From Pelomonas candidula (GTDB lineage Bacteria > Pseudomonadota > Gammaproteobacteria > Burkholderiales > Burkholderiaceae_C), in contig NZ_JBIGIC010000016.1 in assembly GCF_043555985.1 (NCBI RefSeq), forward strand, positions 1-64,000: a stretch of DNA of 64,000 bases. Direction: 5' to 3'. Both the position numbers and the translations under genes were made by a program. Position 1 is the first letter of the stretch; each line of letters opens with the position of its first letter. The notes beneath the pieces were generated by a model, which was not told the origin of the DNA, did no database searches, and saw nothing but the letters and a program-made list of their open reading frames with translations. Shown piece by piece: positions 7,459-14,443 of this stretch.

Positions 7459-8778
7459 GTGAGCCTCTACCTCGACCACCTCGCCACGCTGCAGCGCCAG
7501 GCCGAGTCGGCGCTGGAGCGCACCGGCTTTGATGCGCTGCTGATCGCGTCCGGCATCGAGAAGTACGCCTTCCTCGACGACCGGCCTTATCTCTTCCAGC
7601 CCAACCCGCACTTCAAGCATTGGCTGCCGCTGACGAACCACCCGCACTCGTGGATCGCCGTGAGGCCGGGGAAGAAGCCGCGCGTCGTCTACTTCCAGCC
7701 CGACGACTACTGGCATGTGCCGCCCAGTGCGCCCAGCGGCGAGTGGGTGGATGCCGTCGAGCTGGTCGTCATCCGCGAGCCCGAGGAAGCGGCCCAGGCG
7801 CTGGCCGACCTCGTCACGCCGCGCACGGCCGTCATCGGCGAGCTCGATGCGGCGCTGCCCGGGCTGGCGCCCAACAACCCCGAGCCGCTGCTGAACCTGC
7901 TGCACTGGGCGCGCGGCGTGAAGACGCCGTACGAGCTGGCGCAGATGCGCGCCGCCCAGCGCCGGGCGGTGCCGGCCCATCGGGCCGCGCACCAGGCTTT
8001 CCTGGCCGGCGCCGGCGAGGCCGGCATCCACCGCGCCTATCTCGTCGCCAGCGGCCACACGGACCGCGACCTGCCCTACACCAACATCATCGGGCTCAAC
8101 GAGCACGCCGCGGTGCTGCACTACCAGTACCAGGACGAGAGCCCGCCGGCCGAGCTGCGCAGCTTTCTCATCGACGCCGGCGCGCAGGTCAACGGCTATG
8201 CCAGTGACATCACGCGCACCTGGAGCGCGCCGGGCCATGACGAGTTCGCGGCGCTGATCGCGGCGATGGAGGTCGAGCAACTGGGCCTCGTCGACGAGGT
8301 ACGCGAAGGCGTGGACTACCGTGACATCCACCTCAGCGCCCACCGCCGCACGGCGCGCGTGCTGCGCAATGCCGGCATCGTGACGATGAGCGAGGAGGCG
8401 ATGGTGGAAGAGGGCGTCACCAAGCCCTTCTTCCCGCACGGCATCGGCCATCTGCTGGGCCTGCAGGTGCATGACGTCGGTGGCTTCATGGCCAGCGAGA
8501 CCGGTGGCGTGGCCGCCAAGCCCGAAGGCCACCGGTACCTGCGCCTGACGCGCCCGCTGCAGGCCGGCATGGTGGTCACCATCGAGCCGGGCCTGTACTT
8601 CATCCCGATGCTGCTGCGCGAGCTGCGGGCGTCGAAGAATGCGGCGCAGGTGGACTGGGCCGCCGTCGAGCGGCTGTCGCGCTACGGCGGCATCCGCATC
8701 GAGGACGACGTGGCCTGCCGCGCCGCGGGCGAGGCGCCGGAGAACCTGACGCGGGACGCGTTCGCGGCGGTGGGCTGA
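7459..8778 (+). CDS. pepQ: Xaa-Pro dipeptidase (M24B metallopeptidase)
   Basis: This 439-aa cytoplasmic metallopeptidase hydrolyses X-Pro dipeptides. All five expected dinuclear-metal ligands are visible: D239 (FLIDAG), D250 (YASDITRT), H331 (HGIGHLLG), E376 (VTIEPGLY) and E415 (GIRIEDD), at nearly the same spacing as in E. coli PepQ. The N-terminal creatinase-like domain occupies about residues 1-160. A GTG start at 7459 is used, 10 bp after the DUF1161 gene. The 3' end is 7 bp from the convergent GH74 gene. Confidence 0.93.
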   Translation: MSLYLDHLATLQRQAESALERTGFDALLIASGIEKYAFLDDRPYLFQPNPHFKHWLPLTNHPHSWIAVRPGKKPRVVYFQPDDYWHVPPSAPSGEWVDAVELVVIREPEEAAQALADLVTPRTAVIGELDAALPGLAPNNPEPLLNLLHWARGVKTPYELAQMRAAQRRAVPAHRAAHQAFLAGAGEAGIHRAYLVASGHTDRDLPYTNIIGLNEHAAVLHYQYQDESPPAELRSFLIDAGAQVNGYASDITRTWSAPGHDEFAALIAAMEVEQLGLVDEVREGVDYRDIHLSAHRRTARVLRNAGIVTMSEEAMVEEGVTKPFFPHGIGHLLGLQVHDVGGFMASETGGVAAKPEGHRYLRLTRPLQAGMVVTIEPGLYFIPMLLRELRASKNAAQVDWAAVERLSRYGGIRIEDDVACRAAGEAPENLTRDAFAAVG

Positions 8779-8785
8779 CAGATCG

Positions 8786-11068
8786 TTACGGTCGGGCCGG
8801 GTCGCCGTACAGCACCCCGCGCCCGTGCGTGCCGACGTAGACGCGGCCAAAGACCTTGGGGTCGCCGCTGATCTGCAGGATCAGGCCCCACTGGTGGGCG
8901 TCGTCGTTGATGCGCTGCCAGGTCTTCGCGCCGTCGGTGGAGCGGAAGATGCCGTAGCGGCCGGCGACGGTGCCGACGAGGTAGAGCGCGGGGTCCTTCT
9001 TTCCTGGCGCCGCGCGGCCGAAGCCGAAGGCGTGGATCTCGCTCACGGCCGGCAGGCGCTGGAAGGCCTGGCCGGCGTGCTTGACGTACAGGCCGTGGAA
9101 GGCCGGCAGCCACAGCTCGCCTTCGTGGCCGGGCGCGGCGTAAAGGCGGTCCTGGCCACCGCGGTCGTCGCCGCGGGTGCTGTGGTTGTTGCTGCCGGCG
9201 TCCGCGCGCAGCACCGGGCCGTCCGGCAGCGCGAGCGGCCGGGCGCCGAAGCTCAGGCCGCCGTCGTCGCTGCTGAACAGCTGGTCGTCGAACAGCGCCA
9301 TCGCGTGGAAGCGCTTCGGGTTCACGCGGTCGGCGATGACGCGGGTGCCGGCGGGCAGGCCTTGCACCGGCGTCCACGTGTCGCCGTGGTCGTGGCTGAC
9401 GTGGGGCTGGCTGCCATCCTTCGATTTCGGCGTCCACACCCAGGCCCTGCCGTCGGCCGACACGGCGATGAAGCCGTCGCCGGTGGTGGCGCCAGCCGGC
9501 ACGGACCGGGGCTCGTGCCAGGTCTTGCCGCCATCCAGCGAGTAGCCCAGGTTCCTGCCGCCGTCGCGTGCGTGGCCGATGCGCACGATGACCTCGGGCG
9601 CCAGCTCGGCACCCGTCACGTCGTGCGTGTTGCCGAAGAAGGGCGGCTTGGGGTTGCCGGGGGCAGGCTTGTCGAGGTCGGTGTGGACGAAGCCGGAGTA
9701 GTCGCCGATGGCCGTCACCAGCGGCACACCCTTCGTGGGGCTGTGAAGGGCCAGCGCGACGGTCTCCTCGATGCCGCCGGCCATGACCTGCCAGTGCGTG
9801 GGCTGGCCGCGGTCCGCGGCGGTCAGGTCCCGTGTTTCCCAGCCGCCGTAGCCCGTCGTGAAGAGGGCGTGGTCGGGGTTGGCGGGGTCGATACTGACGT
9901 CGTAGAGCCAGTGCAGGGGCGTGTCGGCGACGTAGGGCGCGGCGGCGGCATCGAACTGCGCGGCGGGGAACAGCCTTGTCCACGTTGCGCCGCCGTCGGT
10001 GCTGCGGAACAGCTGGTCGCCCTTGCCGCGGCCGACCGTGCTGGCGAGCAGGCGTTGCGGGTTCGTCGCGTCCACGGCGACGGTGGCGTAGCCGAACGGG
10101 TCGGCAGCGCCGGGGCGCTCGGGTGTGATGTCCGTCCACGTGCCGGTGCGTGGGGCCAGCCGCCACACCGATCCGTCCTTCATGCGGTGCGGACCGGGGT
10201 CGCTGGCGTAGGCGATGTACAGCTGCCCGTCGCCGGCGAGCGCGGCGCGCATGGGGCGGTGCTGCGTGGGACCGCCGGGCACGGCCTGCCAGCTGGCGCC
10301 GGCATTGCGGCTGACCCACAGGCTGGGCCGGCCGACGACGGACACGCCCGCGTAGATCGTGCGGCTGGGCTGGCCGCGCGTGCCGCTCTTTGGGTCGAAC
10401 AGCACGAAGTTGATCGTGGCCTTGCCGTCACTGCCGCCCCAGCTGGGCGGGGCGCCGTCGGACGCCTGGCGCTGCCAGGCCGAGTCGGGGAAGGCGTCGA
10501 CGCGCCGGAAAGACCTGGCGGCATCCGTGCTGCGCCACAGGCCGGCTAGGCGGCTGCCGAGGTAGAGCACGCGGCCGTCGTTGGGGTCCACGGCCAGGCG
10601 CTCACCGTTGCCGCGGCCGCCCTCGTTGCCGCCGAGCTTGAACGGCAGGTCGGTGCGCTGGTACGTGCGGCCGCGGTCGTGCGAGCGCAGCACGGCGCCG
10701 TTGGGCACCAGCGGGTTGGTGTAGGTGCCGCAGGCGAGGTAGAGGGCGTCGGGGTCGTTGGCGTCGACGGCCAGGCTCTCGACGCCCATCAGGTTCACGT
10801 CGGCCAGCGGCAGCCAGTCCAGCAGCGGCTGCCAGGGGCCGGTGGCGCTGTCGCGGCGGTAGGCGCCGCCCATGTCGGTGCGGGCGTAGGCCAGGCCCGG
10901 CACGGCGGGCTGGAAGACGATGCCGTCCACGAAGCCGCCGCCGACGATGGCGACGGGCTTCCACGCGTAGGGTGCATCGGCGGGCTGCGGCGCGGCGCCG
11001 ACGGACGCGCCGGTGAGCGCGAGCTGGGCGCCGAGCAGCGCGCCCAGCAGGGGCTTGATGGGGTTCAT
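8786..11068 (-). CDS. secreted GH74 family xyloglucanase-like glycoside hydrolase
   Basis: The 760-aa product has a signal peptide (LLGALLGAQLALTGASVGAA) and then the GH74 opening: WKPVAIVGGGFVDGIVFQP, YARTDMGGAYR and an ADVNLMGVESLAVD segment. Repeated Asp-box/BNR motifs such as WRSTDAARSF, FRSTDGGATW, YSLDGGKTW, FSSDDGGLSF and FRSTDGAKTW fit tandem seven-bladed propellers. GH74 enzymes are endo-xyloglucanases or oligoxyloglucan hydrolases acting outside the cytoplasm. No carbohydrate-binding module is attached. The start at 11068 puts the signal peptide at the N-terminus. It is divergent from a GPH sugar symporter, fitting a hemicellulose oligosaccharide uptake unit. Confidence 0.88.
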   Translation of the reverse strand: MNPIKPLLGALLGAQLALTGASVGAAPQPADAPYAWKPVAIVGGGFVDGIVFQPAVPGLAYARTDMGGAYRRDSATGPWQPLLDWLPLADVNLMGVESLAVDANDPDALYLACGTYTNPLVPNGAVLRSHDRGRTYQRTDLPFKLGGNEGGRGNGERLAVDPNDGRVLYLGSRLAGLWRSTDAARSFRRVDAFPDSAWQRQASDGAPPSWGGSDGKATINFVLFDPKSGTRGQPSRTIYAGVSVVGRPSLWVSRNAGASWQAVPGGPTQHRPMRAALAGDGQLYIAYASDPGPHRMKDGSVWRLAPRTGTWTDITPERPGAADPFGYATVAVDATNPQRLLASTVGRGKGDQLFRSTDGGATWTRLFPAAQFDAAAAPYVADTPLHWLYDVSIDPANPDHALFTTGYGGWETRDLTAADRGQPTHWQVMAGGIEETVALALHSPTKGVPLVTAIGDYSGFVHTDLDKPAPGNPKPPFFGNTHDVTGAELAPEVIVRIGHARDGGRNLGYSLDGGKTWHEPRSVPAGATTGDGFIAVSADGRAWVWTPKSKDGSQPHVSHDHGDTWTPVQGLPAGTRVIADRVNPKRFHAMALFDDQLFSSDDGGLSFGARPLALPDGPVLRADAGSNNHSTRGDDRGGQDRLYAAPGHEGELWLPAFHGLYVKHAGQAFQRLPAVSEIHAFGFGRAAPGKKDPALYLVGTVAGRYGIFRSTDGAKTWQRINDDAHQWGLILQISGDPKVFGRVYVGTHGRGVLYGDPARP

Positions 11069-11107
11069 GTCTCCAACGTGGTCTTGTTCAAGTGCCGGCA
11101 TCGTCGT

Positions 11108-11150
11108 TTTGTTCGGCGGTCGAACAAATACGGTTTACCCGAGGAAACCG
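11108..11150. promoter_or_regulatory. two inverted repeats, candidate operators between GH74 and GPH genes
   Basis: A perfect inverted repeat tttgttcg-gcggt-cgaacaaa (11108-11128) is followed after 2 bases by cggttt-acccgagg-aaaccg (11131-11150). Both lie 40-80 bp upstream of the GH74 start and 165-205 bp upstream of the GPH start. The first has the half-site spacing typical of dimeric repressors of carbohydrate genes. No regulator gene is next to them, so the binding protein is unknown. Confidence 0.55.
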
Positions 11151-11276
11151 GGCGTTTTCGCAGGTGGCCGGGTGGCCGTGGACTCCATCCGGAGCCGGCC
11201 GCCCGCCCAGGGTTCCCGGCAGGTTCCCTGTCAACCGGAAATGGGATACTCGCCATGGAACTGCAGACCGTAAAAA

Positions 11277-11293
11277 ATGGAACAACATTCCAT
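11277..11293. promoter_or_regulatory. inverted repeat just before the GPH symporter start
   Basis: The perfect inverted repeat atggaa-caaca-ttccat has a 5-base spacer, the same spacing as the site at 11108-11128 but a different half-site. It ends 21 bases before the GPH start codon, in an A/T-rich patch. A protein bound here would overlap the probable transcription start of the symporter gene. Confidence 0.45.
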
Positions 11294-11314
11294 AAATAGC
11301 AAGAGACAGCAGCC

Positions 11315-12826
11315 ATGAGCAGAACCATCTCGTTGAAGCACACGCTGAGCTACGGCAGTGCGAACCTGCTGGGCAGCGGCGCCCTGGCCATCGCGGGGGC
11401 CTGGCTGCTCTATTTCTACACGACGTTCTGCGGGCTGACGGTCGTCGAGGCGGCCACGATCTTTTCGGTGGCCAGCATCCTGGACGCCATCAGCAACCCC
11501 GTGATGGGGTACATCAGCGACAACTTCTACAACACGCGGCTGGGTCGCAGGTTCGGGCGCCGGCGGTTCTTCATCCTGACCGGCATTCCGCTGATGCTGC
11601 TGTATCCGCTGATGTGGGTCGAGGGCTTCGGGTTCTGGTACTACCTGGGCATGTATGCGCTGTTCGAGCTCGTCTACACGTCGGTCATGGTGCCCTATGA
11701 AACCCTGGCGACCGAGATGACGACGGACTTCGCCGTGCGCTCCAGGCTCACGGGTGCCAAGGCCATGTTCGGCAAGGGCGCCAACTTCCTGGCGGCCTTC
11801 ATCCCGGCGCAGCTGTTCCTGGTCTACAGCAAGGAGTCGGCCACGCCCTTCCTGCTGACCGGCATCATCTACGCCCTCATCATGTGCGCCGCGATGACGG
11901 CGCTGTACTTCACGTCCTGGGAGCGCCCGCCGCACGAGGTGGTGCAGGAGCGCGCCGGCAGCCTGCTCCAGGCGCTGAAGAAGCTCGGCGTGGACATGCT
12001 GTCTACCTTCCACCTGAAGATCTTCCGCAAGCACCTGGGCATGTACCTGCTGGGGTTCGGCGCGGAATGGCTGTTCGCGTCGATCTTCACGTACTTCATC
12101 GTCTTCGTGATGGGGCAGGACAAGTCGGTCGTCGGCTACCTGAACAGCTTCAGCTCGGTGATGCAGCTGGTCTCGACGATGCTGTTCATCGGCGTGTGCA
12201 TCAGGTTCGGCTTCGCGCGGCCCTACCGCGTGGCGCTGCTGGTCGTCTGCGGCAGCGTGCTGGCCTACACGGCGCTGTACTACCTGGGCTGGTCCAAGCA
12301 GACCACCGCCATCGCGCTGTTCGCCATCACGGCCGTGTTCGGCCTGGGCACCGGCGGCGTCTACTACATCCCCTGGACGGTCTACACCTTCCTGGCCGAC
12401 GTCGACGAGGTGCTGACCGGCCGGCGGCGCGAGGGCATCTACGCCGGCGCGATGACCTTCGCCGGCAAGATCACCCGCTCGGTCATCGTGTTCGTGATGG
12501 GCTGGGTGCTGGGTGAATTCGGCTTCGCGTCGGGCCAGGCCGTGCAGCCGGACACGGCGATCGACGCCATCATCGGCATCTTCACGCTGGGCGTCATCGG
12601 CCTGGGCCTGGGCGGCGTCTACTACACGACGCAGATGAAGCTGGACCGCAAGAACCACGCGATCCTGCTGGAAGAGATCGCCCGCATCAAGGCCGGCGGC
12701 CGCATCGTCGACGCGCCGCCCGAGGCCCGCGCCGTGGCCGAGGAACTGACGGGCTGGGCCTACGAGCAGTGCTGGGGAAACAACAAGCTGGCGCCACAGG
12801 GGATGGAGCTGTCGGCGCGGGCCTGA
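11315..12826 (+). CDS. MFS transporter of the glycoside-pentoside-hexuronide (GPH) cation symporter family
   Basis: This 503-aa inner-membrane protein has 12 hydrophobic segments. MelB/GPH features include SILDAISNPVMGYISDN near TM2, the basic loop RLGRRFGRRRFF and MVPYETLATEMTTDF after TM4. The family moves sugars or sugar oligomers with Na+ or H+. The unusually long C-terminus (after LGGVYYTTQMKLDRKNHAIL) ends in a cytoplasmic helix. Its divergent pairing with the secreted GH74 enzyme suggests uptake of xyloglucan fragments or their disaccharides. That link is inferred from context only. Confidence 0.87.
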   Translation: MSRTISLKHTLSYGSANLLGSGALAIAGAWLLYFYTTFCGLTVVEAATIFSVASILDAISNPVMGYISDNFYNTRLGRRFGRRRFFILTGIPLMLLYPLMWVEGFGFWYYLGMYALFELVYTSVMVPYETLATEMTTDFAVRSRLTGAKAMFGKGANFLAAFIPAQLFLVYSKESATPFLLTGIIYALIMCAAMTALYFTSWERPPHEVVQERAGSLLQALKKLGVDMLSTFHLKIFRKHLGMYLLGFGAEWLFASIFTYFIVFVMGQDKSVVGYLNSFSSVMQLVSTMLFIGVCIRFGFARPYRVALLVVCGSVLAYTALYYLGWSKQTTAIALFAITAVFGLGTGGVYYIPWTVYTFLADVDEVLTGRRREGIYAGAMTFAGKITRSVIVFVMGWVLGEFGFASGQAVQPDTAIDAIIGIFTLGVIGLGLGGVYYTTQMKLDRKNHAILLEEIARIKAGGRIVDAPPEARAVAEELTGWAYEQCWGNNKLAPQGMELSARA

Positions 12827-12902
12827 CCGGGTTGCCTTCCGGCGGGTTGCTGCCAACATCCGGCGGGCACGCGCCGTCCTGCGCGAGCGAGGGAGGCACC
12901 GC

Positions 12903-13364
12903 GTGGACATCAGCGATTCGGAATTCTGGAGCGCGGGTCCGCCGTCGCTCTTGAGCGCCGCCATGGCGCCGCTGGCGGGCGTGCTGCTGTCGCTGCTGGC
13001 ACTCTGGACGGCGGCCATGCCGGCGCCGACGCATGTCGTTGCCCTGTACGCCGCGGCGCCTTGCCGCGGTCCGGCCGCGCCCTCGGCCGCCGTCCGCACG
13101 GTTGTCGTCGATGCTGACAACCGGCTGTTCTGGGACGGGCGAGCCCTGGCTGACGTTGTCGCCCTCGACGCGCAGATGCGGGCCGTGGGGGCCTTGCCTG
13201 GTGATGAGCAGGCCGAAGTGCACATTCAGCCACACGGGCCTGTGGCCTACGGTGCCGTCATCGCCGTGCTGGCCTCGGCCCAGCGCAACGGCGTGCGGGC
13301 CATGGCAGTGATGGGAGAGGGCGGCTTCGTCTCCGACGGGCGCGGCGCCCCTATCGACGAATGA
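12903..13364 (+). CDS. ExbD/TolR-like protein without an ExbB partner
   Basis: The 153-aa product has one N-terminal membrane helix (about 17-41) and a periplasmic domain resembling ExbD/TolR: LDAQMRAVGALPGDEQAEVH, IQPHGPVAYGAVIAVLASAQ and NGVRAMAVMGE. In the family it would couple the proton motive force to TonB or Tol systems together with ExbB/TolQ. No exbB is present in the window. The acidic residue usually found in the TM helix is not obvious (MAPLAGVLLSLLALWTAAMP), so proton coupling is doubtful. A GTG start follows gagggagg. The stop overlaps the next gene's start (ATGA). Confidence 0.7.
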   Translation: MDISDSEFWSAGPPSLLSAAMAPLAGVLLSLLALWTAAMPAPTHVVALYAAAPCRGPAAPSAAVRTVVVDADNRLFWDGRALADVVALDAQMRAVGALPGDEQAEVHIQPHGPVAYGAVIAVLASAQRNGVRAMAVMGEGGFVSDGRGAPIDE

Positions 13365-13750
13365 GCCGCCCGCAAACTCTCCGCGCGCGTTTGCCTCACG
13401 GTCTCTGCCGCATCACCTTTCTGGCGCTGGCTGGCGTGGCCGCCGCCCACGCTGTCGAGCCCCCGCGCGCACCGGGCGAGGCTGCCAGCGTCTGCCCGCT
13501 GCGCGCCGGTGCCTCGCCCAGCCAGATCGACATCTTCGACGGCGACCCGGCCGAGCAGGCGTTCCTGGCGGCCGACGACGACCGCCAGGGCGCCTACACC
13601 TACACCGTCAAGCCGATTTACGCGCAGGGGCGCCTGGTCACGGTCCGCTGCCACTACGGCAAGGCATCGGTCGATGTGAAGCTGGTGCAGCCGGTGGCGG
13701 TGTGCCGGTACTCGGAGGCCGGCGGGCGGCCGCAGCTGGCGTGCAAGTAG
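13361..13750 (+). CDS. small secreted cysteine-containing protein, possibly STY0301-like
   Basis: The 129-aa product has a signal peptide (ITFLALAGVAAAHA) and four cysteines in the mature part. The pattern SVCPLRAG, FDGDPAEQAFLAADDD, VTVRCHYG and AVCRYSEA recalls the STY0301 family of uncharacterised secreted proteins; the match is by eye and tentative. It is translationally coupled to the ExbD-like gene by a 4-bp ATGA overlap. Its 3' end converges on the phosphatase gene. Confidence 0.6.
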   Translation: MSRPQTLRARLPHGLCRITFLALAGVAAAHAVEPPRAPGEAASVCPLRAGASPSQIDIFDGDPAEQAFLAADDDRQGAYTYTVKPIYAQGRLVTVRCHYGKASVDVKLVQPVAVCRYSEAGGRPQLACK

Positions 13751-13765
13751 GCGGCACGCCGCCGG

Positions 13766-14233
13766 TCAACGGGTGCGCAGCGACGCGATGAGCCCGTCGC
13801 ACGCCGCTTCCACCAGGTCCAGCACCGCCTCGAAATCTGCCTCGCCGCCGTAGTACGGGTCCGGCACATGCGGGTTGCCGGCCTGAGGCGCGTAGCTCAT
13901 CAGCAGCTTCAACCGGTCCCGCTTCGCGGGCGGGCACAGTCGGTGGGCGTTGGCGAGGTTGTCGGCGTCCATCGCCAGCACGAGGTCGAAGCGCTCGAAG
14001 TCCTCGGCCAGCAGCTTTCGGGCGCGCAACGGGCTCAGGTTGTAGCCGCGCTTTGCAGCGTGTTCCTGTGCGCGCTCGTCGGGCGGCTCACCGACGTGAT
14101 AGCCGTGCGTGCCGGCCGAGTCCACCTCCACGTCCAGCCCCGCGGCTGCCAGCTTGGCGCGCATGACGCCTTCGGCCGTCGGGCTGCGGCAGATGTTGCC
14201 CATGCAGAAGAAGAGGATGCGGCGCGTGCTCAT
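13766..14233 (-). CDS. low molecular weight protein-tyrosine phosphatase
   Basis: This 155-aa cytoplasmic phosphatase has the signature P-loop CMGNICRS (C10 to R16, pattern C-x5-R-S) and the general-acid loop DPYYGG (D125). In bacteria such enzymes often dephosphorylate tyrosine kinases that control exopolysaccharide export, but no Wzc-type kinase is in this window. Length and both motifs are complete, so it should be active. Confidence 0.93.
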   Translation of the reverse strand: MSTRRILFFCMGNICRSPTAEGVMRAKLAAAGLDVEVDSAGTHGYHVGEPPDERAQEHAAKRGYNLSPLRARKLLAEDFERFDLVLAMDADNLANAHRLCPPAKRDRLKLLMSYAPQAGNPHVPDPYYGGEADFEAVLDLVEAACDGLIASLRTR

Positions 14234-14260
14234 GGGAGCGGATTTTGCGGGCCGAGCGCC

Positions 14261-14432
14261 GGGCCGCCCCTAGCCGGCCCGCGTAGGGCGATGTGCTTGC
14301 GGCTCGATGCCGCAAGCATCGCCGTCCCCTCGGGGGCTGAGGCCGGACGCAGGTCGTCCAGTGGACGGCCTGTGCCTGCCGAAGCTCTGCGGCCAGTGGC
14401 CGCAGAGCGGTCCGGGCCAGGTATTCCCTGGA
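14261..14432 (+). repeat. multi-hairpin intergenic repeat, copy A
   Basis: The copy is built of: a hairpin tgcttgcggc-tcgat-gccgcaagca; a mini-hairpin cccctcgggg; the linker ctgaggccgg; an imperfect hairpin around ggtcgtcc-agt-ggacggcc; the linker tgcctgccgaa; a perfect 11-bp hairpin gctctgcggcc-agt-ggccgcagagc (14384-14408); and ccagg-tattc-cctgg. The linkers recur in copies B, C and D while the stem sequences differ. It fills almost the whole gap between the phosphatase and the TonB receptor and has no coding potential. Confidence 0.75.
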
Positions 14433-14443
14433 CGAGGGGCTCG

